From the NCBI RefSeq assembly GCF_002744755.1, contig NZ_KZ319295.1, positions 1 to 64,000 on the forward strand: a DNA stretch of 64,000 bases, read 5' to 3'. The notes beneath the pieces were generated by a model that was not told the DNA's origin, searched no databases, and saw only the letters and a list, made by a program, of their open reading frames with translations. Of the stretch, positions 26,025 to 34,939 are shown one piece after another; the stretch's first letter is position 1; every line of letters begins with the position of its first letter. This DNA comes from Leeuwenhoekiella nanhaiensis. GTDB taxonomy: Bacteria > Bacteroidota > Bacteroidia > Flavobacteriales > Flavobacteriaceae. A program made the translations under genes and the position numbers.

Positions 26025-27263
26025 ATGGAAGCAGGATTATTTACAGCAAACAACGTATGGATGATGATCTGTACCGGGCTGGTGTTTTTTATGCACCTGG
26101 GTTTCTCCTTTCTTGAGATTGGACTTACCCGTGAGAAAAACACAATTAATATTTTATTTAAAAACGTTTTTATCATTTGCGTAGGCCTTTTGGTTTATTA
26201 CATAGGTGGATTTAACCTAATGTACCCAGGCTTTGCAGAAGATTCATCTGGTATCTTCAGTTTTGCCGGTTTTGGTATCGCTCCTCCTGAAAATGGAATG
26301 ACTCCGGAATATGCAGACGGTGGATATACCTGGTGGACTGATTTCCTTTTCCAGGGAATGTTTGCCGCTACAGCTGCGACAATTGTTTCTGGTGCAGTTG
26401 CTGAGCGTATTAAACTGGGAAGCTTTATGATTTTTACCGTGATCTATGTAGGTCTGGTGTATCCAATTGTAGGTTCCTGGAAATGGGGTGGCGGTTTCTT
26501 AGATGCAATGGGCTTCTATGACTTTGCCGGTTCTACATTAGTACACTCTGTAGGTGGATGGGCAGCTGTTATAGCAATCTATTTACTTGGAGCACGTATT
26601 GGTAAATTTGATGAAAACGGTAAGCCCAAAGCAATCCCGGGTCATAATATCCCGTTTGCTGCTGCTGGTGTACTTATTCTTTGGTTAGGCTGGTTTGGCT
26701 TTAACGGGGGTTCTGTACTTTCAGCTGATCCTGAATTGACGTCGCTTACACTGGTTACAACATCTTTAGCTGCTGCTGCAGGTGGTGTAAGTGCATTTAT
26801 CGTATCTACTATAATGTATAAGAACTACGATCTTACGATGTTCCTAAACGGAATTTTAGGTGGGCTCGTAGGTATTACTGCAGGTGCAGATCAAATGTCT
26901 CCAAATGACGCAGTTATTATAGGTGTTATTGCCGGTGCAATCATCGTATTTGGCGTTGCTTTAGTTGATAAACTTAAACTGGATGATCCTGTAGGTGCTG
27001 TTGCAGTACACTTAATCTGTGGTATCTGGGGTACGCTTGCTGTTGGTATCTTTGGTGCTATGGCAGGTATGGAACAGTTTCTAAATCAGTTAACTGGCGT
27101 AGGTATTGTAGGAGCATTTTGCTGCGTAACCGCATTTATCATTCTATTTACACTTAAAGCCACATTAGGACTTCGCGTTTCTGAGAAAGAAGAGCTTGAA
27201 GGTCTTGATGAGCACGAGCACGGTATGAGTGCATACCCAGACTTTGGTCTAAACGAGCACTAA
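26025..27263 (+). CDS. amtB: Ammonium transporter, Amt/MEP/Rh family
   Basis: An inner-membrane trimeric channel for ammonium. Eleven hydrophobic helices fit its 412 residues. The pore twin-histidine residues are visible in STLVHSVGGWAAVI (near residue 180) and VAVHLICGIWGT (near residue 325), and the aromatic gate and recruitment site in GFSFLEIGLTREKN and the GGYTWWTDFLFQ region. The C-terminal tail (LRVSEKEELEGLDEHEHGM) is the usual P-II contact region. It ends the porin-glnK-amtB operon and is followed by a strong terminator. Confidence 0.97.
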   Translation: MEAGLFTANNVWMMICTGLVFFMHLGFSFLEIGLTREKNTINILFKNVFIICVGLLVYYIGGFNLMYPGFAEDSSGIFSFAGFGIAPPENGMTPEYADGGYTWWTDFLFQGMFAATAATIVSGAVAERIKLGSFMIFTVIYVGLVYPIVGSWKWGGGFLDAMGFYDFAGSTLVHSVGGWAAVIAIYLLGARIGKFDENGKPKAIPGHNIPFAAAGVLILWLGWFGFNGGSVLSADPELTSLTLVTTSLAAAAGGVSAFIVSTIMYKNYDLTMFLNGILGGLVGITAGADQMSPNDAVIIGVIAGAIIVFGVALVDKLKLDDPVGAVAVHLICGIWGTLAVGIFGAMAGMEQFLNQLTGVGIVGAFCCVTAFIILFTLKATLGLRVSEKEELEGLDEHEHGMSAYPDFGLNEH

Positions 27264-27287
27264 TTTGTCGATTTAATTATATATTGT

Positions 27288-27316
27288 TAAAACCGCGCTT
27301 CTGGCGCGGTTTTTTC
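27288..27316 (+). terminator. Rho-independent terminator after amtB (bidirectional)
   Basis: AAAACCGCGC and GCGCGGTTTT pair perfectly around TTCTG, with six T on the right and A on the left. It can also serve the converging DUF4870 gene ending at 27330. Confidence 0.92.
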
Positions 27317-27329
27317 ATTTATAAGAATT

Positions 27330-27674
27330 TTATTTCAGAAACTGAATAGTTCCCGGATAATAAGTAGGCTCTCCATTTGCAGCCTTAATCGCGTTAATGA
27401 TGGGAAGCACCAGGGCGATAATCGCGATTACTAGTATTCCAAACACTCCCAGACCACATAACAGAATTGCAGGTATACATATAATAGAGTATAAAAACAG
27501 ACTGATTTGAAAATTCAGGATTTGTTTACCCGATTCATCCATCCCCATAACTTTATCTTTTTGGGTTAACCAGATAACCAGCGGAACCACAAATCCTCCA
27601 AAACCGGTAACTAAATCCAATAATTGACTCAGGTGTGTTATTACTATTAAATTTCGATCTTCTCTAAGCATCAT
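27330..27674 (-). CDS. DUF4870 (Tic20-like) small membrane protein
   Basis: About 114 residues from the ATG at 27674 (MMLREDRNLIVITHLSQLLDLVTGFGGFVVPLVIWL); the longer frame upstream adds only a Lys/Asn-rich stretch without coding character. Three or four hydrophobic helices and the motifs HLSQLLDLVTGFGGFVVPLVIWLTQKDK and GKQILNFQISLFLYSI identify the DUF4870 family. Function unknown. It faces the Arg/Ser-rich protein gene across a short divergent region. Confidence 0.8.
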   Translation of the reverse strand: MMLREDRNLIVITHLSQLLDLVTGFGGFVVPLVIWLTQKDKVMGMDESGKQILNFQISLFLYSIICIPAILLCGLGVFGILVIAIIALVLPIINAIKAANGEPTYYPGTIQFLK

Positions 27675-27761
27675 AATTGATTGATTTTTTGATTGATTAC
27701 GCTTATTGGTAGCATATCCAGTCCATTTGTTACAAACGGCCCACACAACATTTCCAATTTA

Positions 27762-27777
27762 TGGCACGTTACTTGTA
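27762..27777 (+). promoter_or_regulatory. Sigma-54 (RpoN)-like -24/-12 promoter
   Basis: TGGCAC, five bases, then TTGTA: one mismatch to the -24/-12 consensus TGGCAC-N5-TTGCA with the exact spacing. It lies 62 bases before the ATG at 27839 and would give a leader of about 50 bases. The short repeats GTTAC and GTAAC near 27728 and 27768-27779 may mark further protein contacts. Confidence 0.45.
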
Positions 27778-27838
27778 ACATATATACTGTACCATCCAAA
27801 AAGCTAAAATGAGTACAAACAATCTAAATCCTTTTATT

Positions 27839-29122
27839 ATGAAAAACTTAATCTTTTTATTCGTTGGTCTGCTTACAGGCCTTGCTCCGTTGAAGGCGGA
27901 GACTCTGGATGGTGTATATAGAAATTATTACGACGGCAGCCGCTATATCTTTGTTGAAGGTGGTGTTGAGTTTTCAGTATACCCAGATGGAGAGTTTGAT
28001 TTCGTATTACCGCAAATCGCTCAAAACTACGTAAATGTCAATGTGAATGCAGGTCCGGTAAATATCAGCTACAATAGCGGTTATAATTACGATCCTTTTG
28101 TACAGTATGATGATTATGGTGCTGTTATTCAGATCGAAAATGTACCGGTTTATTACGACAACTGGGGACGTATCATACAGGCAGGTAGTGTCTATATTAA
28201 CTACAACAACAATCGTATTGTTAATGTAGGTGGTCTGCGCGTTTTCTACAACGGCCCACGATTCTCACACGTAAGCGGTTTCATAAATATCTATAATAGA
28301 AATTATGTGTATCACCCCTATCACAATTTCTTTTACAGACCTTATTTTGACAGATGTCTGGTATATAACAGACCGTATAGAAGATACTATTCTCCCGTAC
28401 GTTATGATTATGCCTACCACCGCAGTCATTATGAGTTAGGTTATCGCAACGGTTACCGTAATGCTTATCACGACTTTAAACGCCCTAGTGGACGTATAGC
28501 ACACAACAATGCCCGAAGAGGTAGTTATTATGATGCACGTCAGCGCGTAAATACTGATCGTAACTACAGCAGATCGTCTTCTTCAAGAAGTTCTAGTGAT
28601 CGAAATGTACGCAGTGCATCGAATGGAAGAACATCAAATTCACGTAGTGTTACTAATGGTAGATCAAGTTCTAGTCGCTCTGATAAAGCCATTATCAATT
28701 CACGATCTTCAGATCGCAATGTAGTTAGTAGAACTAGTCAGGCTCGTAGTGCGCAGAGCAGATCTCAAAATACAGCAAGCAGACAACGCAATGCTACTCC
28801 GCAGCGTCAGGTAGCACAGCGTGGCAATTCAGACCGAAATGTACAGGCGAGAAGTTCATCTTCTAATCGCAATATTCAGGTTAGAACGACAGCTCCGCAG
28901 CGCCAGGTAGCTCAGCGAAATACCTCAAGCCGTCAAACGCAGGCACGTAGTGCCGCTCCACAGCGTCAGGTAAGCCAAAGAAGTACCACACCGCAGCGCA
29001 GTGTACAGCAACGTTCTCAAAGTTCGCGAAGCAGCAATGCTGCACGCAGCTCAAGCAGCAGCAGAACGCGTAGTTCTGATGCCAGCCGATCCAGAGGTAA
29101 CTCCGGAAGAGGCAGAGGATAA
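27839..29122 (+). CDS. Exported Arg/Ser-rich low-complexity protein
   Basis: From the ATG at 27839 the product has the signal peptide MKNLIFLFVGLLTGLAPLKA. Residues 20-150 form a Tyr/Asn/Val-rich beta region (VYYDNWGRIIQ, INYNNNRIVNVGGLRVFYN). Residues 155-225 are rich in Tyr, His and Arg. The last 200 residues are a disordered Arg/Ser/Gln tract with repeated QRQVAQR, SRSS and SDRNV units, ending RGNSGRGRG. The mature protein is very basic. It may bind nucleic acid or acidic glycans outside the cell, for example in the biofilm matrix; this is a guess from composition. The tail has irregular protein-level repeats without exact DNA repeats. A sigma-54-like promoter lies upstream. Confidence 0.7.
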   Translation: MKNLIFLFVGLLTGLAPLKAETLDGVYRNYYDGSRYIFVEGGVEFSVYPDGEFDFVLPQIAQNYVNVNVNAGPVNISYNSGYNYDPFVQYDDYGAVIQIENVPVYYDNWGRIIQAGSVYINYNNNRIVNVGGLRVFYNGPRFSHVSGFINIYNRNYVYHPYHNFFYRPYFDRCLVYNRPYRRYYSPVRYDYAYHRSHYELGYRNGYRNAYHDFKRPSGRIAHNNARRGSYYDARQRVNTDRNYSRSSSSRSSSDRNVRSASNGRTSNSRSVTNGRSSSSRSDKAIINSRSSDRNVVSRTSQARSAQSRSQNTASRQRNATPQRQVAQRGNSDRNVQARSSSSNRNIQVRTTAPQRQVAQRNTSSRQTQARSAAPQRQVSQRSTTPQRSVQQRSQSSRSSNAARSSSSSRTRSSDASRSRGNSGRGRG

Positions 29123-29177
29123 AATTTAATATCCACGTGATGGATTAAGATTGATTTTTTGGTTGGTTAGTTTGGAA

Positions 29178-29212
29178 GGTCCCGTTTCTGATTTATTCAG
29201 AGCGGGATTTTC
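29178..29212 (+). terminator. Terminator between converging genes at 29.2 kb
   Basis: TCCCG-TTTCTGA pairs with TTCAGA-GCGGGA around a short loop, followed by TTTTCTTTT. It follows the Arg/Ser-rich gene and overlaps the 3' end of the converging flippase gene (stop at 29193). Confidence 0.7.
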
Positions 29213-30662
29213 TTTTGAAAACCACCTGATCAACCCAACCGGTTACTTCAGGCGACATTTTAAAAAGATATACCGCTAAACTATAAATTACGGTAAGAAG
29301 GATTGATTTTAGAGCAATCGCAAGAATGGGATTAACCGAAAAATCCCAAAAATAAAAACCACAACCTAAAGCCAGGAGTAAACCCCCTACTCCTACTGAC
29401 TCCCGGGTGAAAGGCTGCATCTTAAATTTAGCATAGACCACGGCAATCTTGGCAATCACATATCCTACCGAAGCAATAAAAGTCGCGATCGCAGCCCCGT
29501 TGACGCCTAAAGCAGGGATAAAAATTAAATTCAAAATAACCGCCACCACAACCAGAATAATACCCAAAACCAAGACCAATCTATAATAATCTGAATTGTA
29601 CAGTATCGCATTGTTGTTGCCCATAATGTTATCGGCCAGTTTTGCGAGCGAAATAAGCAAAACCACATATAATCCTTCACTATACGAAGGATCAAGAATT
29701 AAATACAGGCTTTTGATATTGCAAATAATCAATAGGAAAATGAGTCCGGAAACTACAAAAAGCGTTAATGAACTTTTCTTATACAAGTCCTTAAGTTCCA
29801 GAAACCGCCGGTCATTTAAATAATTCGCTGTAAGTGGATAAAGGATTTGATGCATTGCCCGCGCCGGCACAGCAATTACCGTAGCGATATAAATCGCGAC
29901 AGCGTAGTAGGCCACATTCTGAATAGGAACCAGTTTACCCAACATAAACATATCGATGTCCAGAATCATCACGGCTACCGACCCGGCGAGAATAATGAGT
30001 ACGGCGTACTTTAGAATTTTTGAAAACTCTTCGGGAATTGCAATCTTAAAACGGGGCTTTCTCAAATGAAAGGCATAACTAAGCATGATCAGCATCCGCA
30101 ACACATAAACCAGCGTAACCCCATATAAAAACTGGGGAATGGTCAGAAAATCAGCAGCAAAAAACAACAACAATACCATTACTCCAAAGCGGTGGAATAC
30201 TTCGTTCATCACGGTTCCAAAAACACTTTGCAACTGCGTTTTGGCCCAGGCATAACCAATCTCAAAATACGCCATTGCGATTGCAATGACTCCTATTAAA
30301 TAAACATAAGGTCGAACGATTTCATTCTTAGAAGCCAAAAAATCATTTATTGAATCGTAGAGTAATCCCGAAATGAATAACAGCGGAAGAATTACCAGCA
30401 ACGGAAGAATCAACATAAAACTCAAAAATACATCCTGTTGCCTGCCGGAATACTTCGAATAAAATTTAATCAGGGTGTTTTGTACTCCTACCGAAGCGAA
30501 AGGCATTATCAACGTTGCCGTACTTAACAGGAAGCCCACCAGACCGTAATACTCATCTTCAAAAAACTGAACGTAAAGTACCAGCGTATTGAGCGCACCA
30601 ATACCAAACCCCAGATAGGTTGTAATGAGATTTTTAACCGATTGTGAGGCAACAATTCCCAT
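29193..30662 (-). CDS. Polysaccharide flippase-type membrane protein (Wzx/MATE superfamily)
   Basis: A protein of 489 residues with about 14 hydrophobic helices and the layout of oligosaccharide flippases (PST/MOP superfamily). The start SQSVKNLITTYLGFGIGALNTLVLY and ASVGVQNTLIKFYSKYSG are typical. It should move lipid-linked glycans across the inner membrane. It ends a leftward cluster with a glycosyltransferase (2 bases upstream) and YfhO protein, so it likely serves capsule, O-chain or exopolysaccharide assembly. The exact glycan is unknown. Confidence 0.86.
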   Translation of the reverse strand: MGIVASQSVKNLITTYLGFGIGALNTLVLYVQFFEDEYYGLVGFLLSTATLIMPFASVGVQNTLIKFYSKYSGRQQDVFLSFMLILPLLVILPLLFISGLLYDSINDFLASKNEIVRPYVYLIGVIAIAMAYFEIGYAWAKTQLQSVFGTVMNEVFHRFGVMVLLLFFAADFLTIPQFLYGVTLVYVLRMLIMLSYAFHLRKPRFKIAIPEEFSKILKYAVLIILAGSVAVMILDIDMFMLGKLVPIQNVAYYAVAIYIATVIAVPARAMHQILYPLTANYLNDRRFLELKDLYKKSSLTLFVVSGLIFLLIICNIKSLYLILDPSYSEGLYVVLLISLAKLADNIMGNNNAILYNSDYYRLVLVLGIILVVVAVILNLIFIPALGVNGAAIATFIASVGYVIAKIAVVYAKFKMQPFTRESVGVGGLLLALGCGFYFWDFSVNPILAIALKSILLTVIYSLAVYLFKMSPEVTGWVDQVVFKRKSRSE

Positions 30663-30664
30663 AC

Positions 30665-31948
30665 TTATAAACGGTGTAAAATAGCTGCAAGTTCTGCCGT
30701 TAAGTGCCTGCGCGTATATGCTTTTAAATCTGCATCAACAGTAGGCATGCCTCTTTCCTTAAACGCACGGTACGACGTCAGCAGCGTTTCTTTGAGTTGT
30801 GCCTTCTGAGCATATTCAAAATAGAAGCCCGCATTGGTATCTTTCAATAGCTTCTTAACGTCTGATTCTGCCGGACCAATGGACAAAACCGGTCTTCGGG
30901 CCGCAAGATACTCAAATAATTTCCCGGGAATAATCAATTGGGTCTCTGCGGAATCTATTTCGATCAAAACCAAAATTTGGCTGCTGCGTTGCATCTGTAA
31001 AGCCTCCTGATGTGAAATATAGCCGTGTAGTTTCAAATTTTCTTCCAAACCTTCCGCCTTAATTGAATCTACCACCGAAGCGCTGATTTTCCCGGCCAGA
31101 TTGATTCTTAAATCAGATCCAAACTCCGGTAATTCAGCTTTAAGTTCTCGCAAAACTTCCCACAATACCTTTGGATTTCGATCTTCAAGCAGTGAACCTA
31201 TATGTGAAAGGCTGAATGATTTATCAAGATTAATTTCAGGTACATTTTCCTCATCAAAACCGTTGGTAATGCAGCTCACCGGTTTTGGAGTTTGGGCTTC
31301 AAAAAACTTTTGGGTGGCATAACTGGTGACCAGAAGATGATCTGCACCGGTGAGTACTTTTGATTCAAGCTCGCTGTGTTTCTTTTGAGAAGCACGGGTA
31401 AGCTTCAGTTTTTTCTGATAGCCAATCTGTGTCCAGGGATCCCTAAAATCGGCCAGCCAGGGCAAACCGGTTTTAAATTTCAGCCGAAGGCCTATAAGAT
31501 GTAAACTGTGTGGAGGTCCGGTAGTTATGATGCAATCAACCGGATTATTTTTAAGATACTGCTCTAAAAAATGCACGGAAGGCTTAATCCAAAACTTACG
31601 CGCATCGGGGATAAACAGGTTGCCCCGTACAAAAAGCATCAGCTTCTGGAGCACCGACTGTTTTTCTTCAGCCTTGATAATACCCGAGCTCAACTGTTCG
31701 GTGCTTTTTTTGGAAAATACCGAAGCTAAACCATAAGGCTCAAAAATAGGCTGCTTAATGACTTCGATTCCTTCCGGTATTTCAGCCAGCAGGCTTTCAT
31801 CCTGTATGGGATAATGCGGATTTTGAGGCACGTAAACTACGGGTTCGATCTCAAAATCCCGTAAATATTTTACAAACTTTAGCCAGCGCTGCACCCCCGG
31901 TCCACCTGCGGGAGGCCAATAATAACAGATGATCAGCGCCTTTTTCAA
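30665..31948 (-). CDS. Glycosyltransferase, family 4 type (GT-B fold)
   Basis: 427 residues. The N-terminal half starts KALIICYYWPPAGGPGVQRWLKFVKYL, the usual opening of GT4 enzymes in Bacteroidota. TTGPPHSLHLIGLRLK and ADFRDPW are near residues 145-170. The C-terminal donor half has GSLLEDRNPK, HGYISHQEAL and PGKLFEYLAARRPVLSI, with the conserved Glu in the KLFEYLA segment. Donor and acceptor sugars are not deducible. It is placed between the flippase and YfhO genes on one leftward transcript. Confidence 0.88.
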   Translation of the reverse strand: MKKALIICYYWPPAGGPGVQRWLKFVKYLRDFEIEPVVYVPQNPHYPIQDESLLAEIPEGIEVIKQPIFEPYGLASVFSKKSTEQLSSGIIKAEEKQSVLQKLMLFVRGNLFIPDARKFWIKPSVHFLEQYLKNNPVDCIITTGPPHSLHLIGLRLKFKTGLPWLADFRDPWTQIGYQKKLKLTRASQKKHSELESKVLTGADHLLVTSYATQKFFEAQTPKPVSCITNGFDEENVPEINLDKSFSLSHIGSLLEDRNPKVLWEVLRELKAELPEFGSDLRINLAGKISASVVDSIKAEGLEENLKLHGYISHQEALQMQRSSQILVLIEIDSAETQLIIPGKLFEYLAARRPVLSIGPAESDVKKLLKDTNAGFYFEYAQKAQLKETLLTSYRAFKERGMPTVDADLKAYTRRHLTAELAAILHRL

Positions 31949-31976
31949 TGCAATGCGTATGTCGTTTAATTCGCTT

Positions 31977-34415
31977 CTATGCTTCGGTCTCCCGAGACCT
32001 TTTAATGCTGAATGCCAAAGCTCCCAGCAACAGGACTACCAAAATAACGTTACTTGCCAGACTTATGGTACTTCCGGTCCTGACTACCTGGGGTTCAAAC
32101 TTAAACTCAATTGTGTGCTTTCCGGCCGGTACCTTCATACCACGTAGGATGTAATCTACTTTAAAATGTTCCGTAGGCTTTCCATCGATATAAGCCTGCC
32201 AACCGTTAGGGTAATATACCTCGCTAAATACAGCCAGCTTATCGCCCGAAGCCTGTGATTGATATTTCAAATAATCCCCACGATGTTCTACTAATTTTAT
32301 AGACTGAGTAGAATCCTCTGGAAAAACATTTCGCTCTAATAAACTGGCAAATTCCTGCTGTATCACTGCAGTCTGGCGCACGTTAATACTGTCCAAAGCC
32401 AAAATCTCTGCATCTGCATCGGGTACTATCTTAAGGTTTTGCACAAACCAGGCATTACCGGCAGCCTGTGGATTGATCTGCACCTGCTCCTGCCCTTCTT
32501 CGTTTTGGGTAATGATGTATTTGGTATTCAATAAATTAAGCGGAACCAGATTTCCTTCGTACAAATAAAATTCGATCAAATCCTGTAAACGAGCGGGTTT
32601 AGCCCCATGATACCCGCCTATCGAATTGTGAAAATAACTGGTACGTGCTCCATTTAGACCTACACTTTGCTCGTATACGCGATAGCGCGTGGTATCTTTT
32701 AATATTTCTTTGTCCGCTTGAGTTGGCTGAAACGGCTGCTCCACCAAACGCGCACTCATAAAGTTTTCAGTGTTTACATAACGACGGTCCACGTTTACCA
32801 GATCGAAAACAATCAATGCAGCAACCGCAATAATCACCTGGGTTTCCTTCAGTTTATCTTTCAGGTAAAACCAAATCAAACCTGCAGTTATCAGAATCAA
32901 AACCAAAGTCTTAATTGTATCACTAACCAGTAAAGCCTTTCGGTCTTCTTTAACGGCAGTTATGAATTCCATTCCAAAATTCTGAATGTAATAGGCGTCA
33001 TTTCCACCGGCAAACGAGAATAGGCTGCCATTAAATAACAAGATGATGAGTGCAAGTCCGCCTGTAATACCGGTTGTCCATTTTAAGGCGTTCAGCTTAC
33101 GGTCAAGAGGTTCGGTCTTTTGCAACACTTTATAAAGTCCGAAAATAGCCAGAACAGGAACACACAATTCGGCAATCACCTGAATCGAAGTTACCGCTCT
33201 GAATTTGTTGTAAAGCGGAAAATAATCAATCCACAAATCGGTGAACCAGGCTAGATTTCCGCCATAGCTCAACAATAAAGCCAATACCGTGCCTCCTGCA
33301 AGCCACCATTTGATACGGCCACGTACCAAAAATAGACCCAAAACGAATAGGAAAACCACGACAGCACCCAGATAGGCAGGTCCTGAAACACCGGGCTGAC
33401 TGCCCCAGTAATACAGGCCAAACTGCCCAAAAATAGATTCTACCTGAGCGGGTGGCACTCCCTGACGCATTAAAAATTCGGTAAAGGCGCTGTCTTTATC
33501 GTAAGGCTCAGAATTTGAACCCCCATACAAACCGGCAATAAAAAGGTTTAGGGTTTCAGAGATACCATAGCTGTATTGGTTGATGTAGGCTTTATCAAGA
33601 CCCGCGACGGCTTCTTTTGGAGTTCCGTCAGGATTGATGGTAAGTTCGCTGGTTCCACGCGTACTGAAATTACTGTATTCTGAAGTAGCCATCAGACTCG
33701 CAGCATTAGATCCTATTGCCAGGCCTACGGCTAAAACCAAAATACCTACGCTTTTAAAGAAGTGAGGTAGTTCTTTCTTGCGTATCGCATCTATAAAATA
33801 CGCGATACCTAAAACAATCACGAGCAGCATCAGATAATAGGTCATCTGCACATGGTTTGCCACAATCTCGAGCGCCATAGCCACTGCGGTGAGCAAAAAC
33901 CCCCAGATGTATTTTTTCCGGAAGGTGAGTAAGATTCCGCTTAAAACCAACGGCATATAGGCAATGGCGTGTGCCTTGGCATTGTGTCCCACGCCCAAAA
34001 TAATAATAAGATAACTACTGAAACCAAAGGCTAACGCACCGAGGCCGGCGTAACGCCAGTCGAGCTTTAAAATCAGCAACAGAATATAGAAACCTATAAA
34101 ATACAGAAAGAGATAATCTGCAGGTCTGGGTAAAAAGCGTATTCCCAGATCGAGACTTTTAATCCAGTTGTGTGGATATTTAGCTCCAAGTTGATAGGTG
34201 GGCATTCCCCCAAAAGCGGCATCAGTCCAGTACAACTCCTCCCCGGTTTGCTCCCGGTGATCCATCAACTCTTTGGCCATCCCGCGGTATTGCTGAATAT
34301 CGCTTTGATACATTTTCTTACCGGAAAGAACCGGACTGAAATATAAAAGTGCAGTAACTATAAAAACCAAAACCACAGCGAGGTGTGGTAGTATTTTTTT
34401 AAACGAAAAAGTCAT
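31977..34415 (-). CDS. YfhO-family membrane glycan-modifying protein
   Basis: 812 residues with about 12 N-terminal helices, a large extracytoplasmic region (about 545-770) and a last helix near 785-805. This matches YfhO family proteins, thought to be GT-C-like transferases that add sugars from lipid carriers outside the membrane. The first loop holds YWTDAAFGGMPTYQLGAKYPHN, with an acidic residue where GT-C enzymes keep a catalytic Asp. It is in a leftward cluster with a glycosyltransferase and a flippase. The gap to the next gene is 28 bases. Confidence 0.85.
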   Translation of the reverse strand: MTFSFKKILPHLAVVLVFIVTALLYFSPVLSGKKMYQSDIQQYRGMAKELMDHREQTGEELYWTDAAFGGMPTYQLGAKYPHNWIKSLDLGIRFLPRPADYLFLYFIGFYILLLILKLDWRYAGLGALAFGFSSYLIIILGVGHNAKAHAIAYMPLVLSGILLTFRKKYIWGFLLTAVAMALEIVANHVQMTYYLMLLVIVLGIAYFIDAIRKKELPHFFKSVGILVLAVGLAIGSNAASLMATSEYSNFSTRGTSELTINPDGTPKEAVAGLDKAYINQYSYGISETLNLFIAGLYGGSNSEPYDKDSAFTEFLMRQGVPPAQVESIFGQFGLYYWGSQPGVSGPAYLGAVVVFLFVLGLFLVRGRIKWWLAGGTVLALLLSYGGNLAWFTDLWIDYFPLYNKFRAVTSIQVIAELCVPVLAIFGLYKVLQKTEPLDRKLNALKWTTGITGGLALIILLFNGSLFSFAGGNDAYYIQNFGMEFITAVKEDRKALLVSDTIKTLVLILITAGLIWFYLKDKLKETQVIIAVAALIVFDLVNVDRRYVNTENFMSARLVEQPFQPTQADKEILKDTTRYRVYEQSVGLNGARTSYFHNSIGGYHGAKPARLQDLIEFYLYEGNLVPLNLLNTKYIITQNEEGQEQVQINPQAAGNAWFVQNLKIVPDADAEILALDSINVRQTAVIQQEFASLLERNVFPEDSTQSIKLVEHRGDYLKYQSQASGDKLAVFSEVYYPNGWQAYIDGKPTEHFKVDYILRGMKVPAGKHTIEFKFEPQVVRTGSTISLASNVILVVLLLGALAFSIKRSRETEA

Positions 34416-34444
34416 ATTGAAGTGCTAAAACTAAAGGGCGGAAA

Positions 34445-34705
34445 TTAGTCAATTTCTTCGTAATCGATATATTCCCCCACGTTTTTATTTGCGTGTGTGT
34501 CTTGTCGGGGTACCTTGTCGATCACGGTTTCACCTTCCTGTCTAGGTGGGTTTTGACGTCCCTGAAAACCTTGTGCCATATTCTGAAAACGCTCCCCGGC
34601 TTTCTTAGAGATATACCTCATAATATAAGGTGCCGCAAGCCGAATAATGATACGCAGGGCAAAAAAGATGAGCAGTATGATGAGAATGGTTTGTAAAAAT
34701 TTCAT
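34445..34705 (-). CDS. DUF4834 family small membrane protein
   Basis: 86 residues with one N-terminal helix (about 3-24), then RYISKKAGERFQNMAQGF and an acidic end with GETVIDKVP and EYIDYEEID, the pattern of the DUF4834 family of Bacteroidota. Function unknown. It is the first gene of the leftward glycan cluster, 29 bases before YfhO, a neighbourhood I believe is common in Flavobacteriia. Confidence 0.8.
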   Translation of the reverse strand: MKFLQTILIILLIFFALRIIIRLAAPYIMRYISKKAGERFQNMAQGFQGRQNPPRQEGETVIDKVPRQDTHANKNVGEYIDYEEID

Positions 34706-34906
34706 CTTTAGGTAATTTAAAATAGCTAACCAAAGTTGTGTAGCAGTTATTGCCCAATACGGGCTTTAAGTTTCACTACACGAGGTGTAAAAGTAACTAT
34801 TAGGCTTTTGTTTGAGCTTAAAAAAACACTAAAAAAGGGCGGTAAACTGAGCTAAGGGGCTTTAGGCTATCTGTAATTTTTACAGTATGTTTGTGAGATT
34901 AGCACC

Positions 34907-34914
34907 TAATTTTG
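34907..34914 (+). promoter_or_regulatory. -7 promoter box (TAATTTTG)
   Basis: A full TAnnTTTG match 25 bases before the ATG at 34940. A TTTG at 34890-34893 is closer than usual for a -33 box. Confidence 0.45.
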
Positions 34915-34939
34915 TCAAATTCTTAAATATACCCCTCTA

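Noticed and set aside
34780-34860. A hairpin-like GC stretch before 34940 as a riboswitch
   Set aside because: No match to a known riboswitch core and no strong paired stem; treated as ordinary leader.
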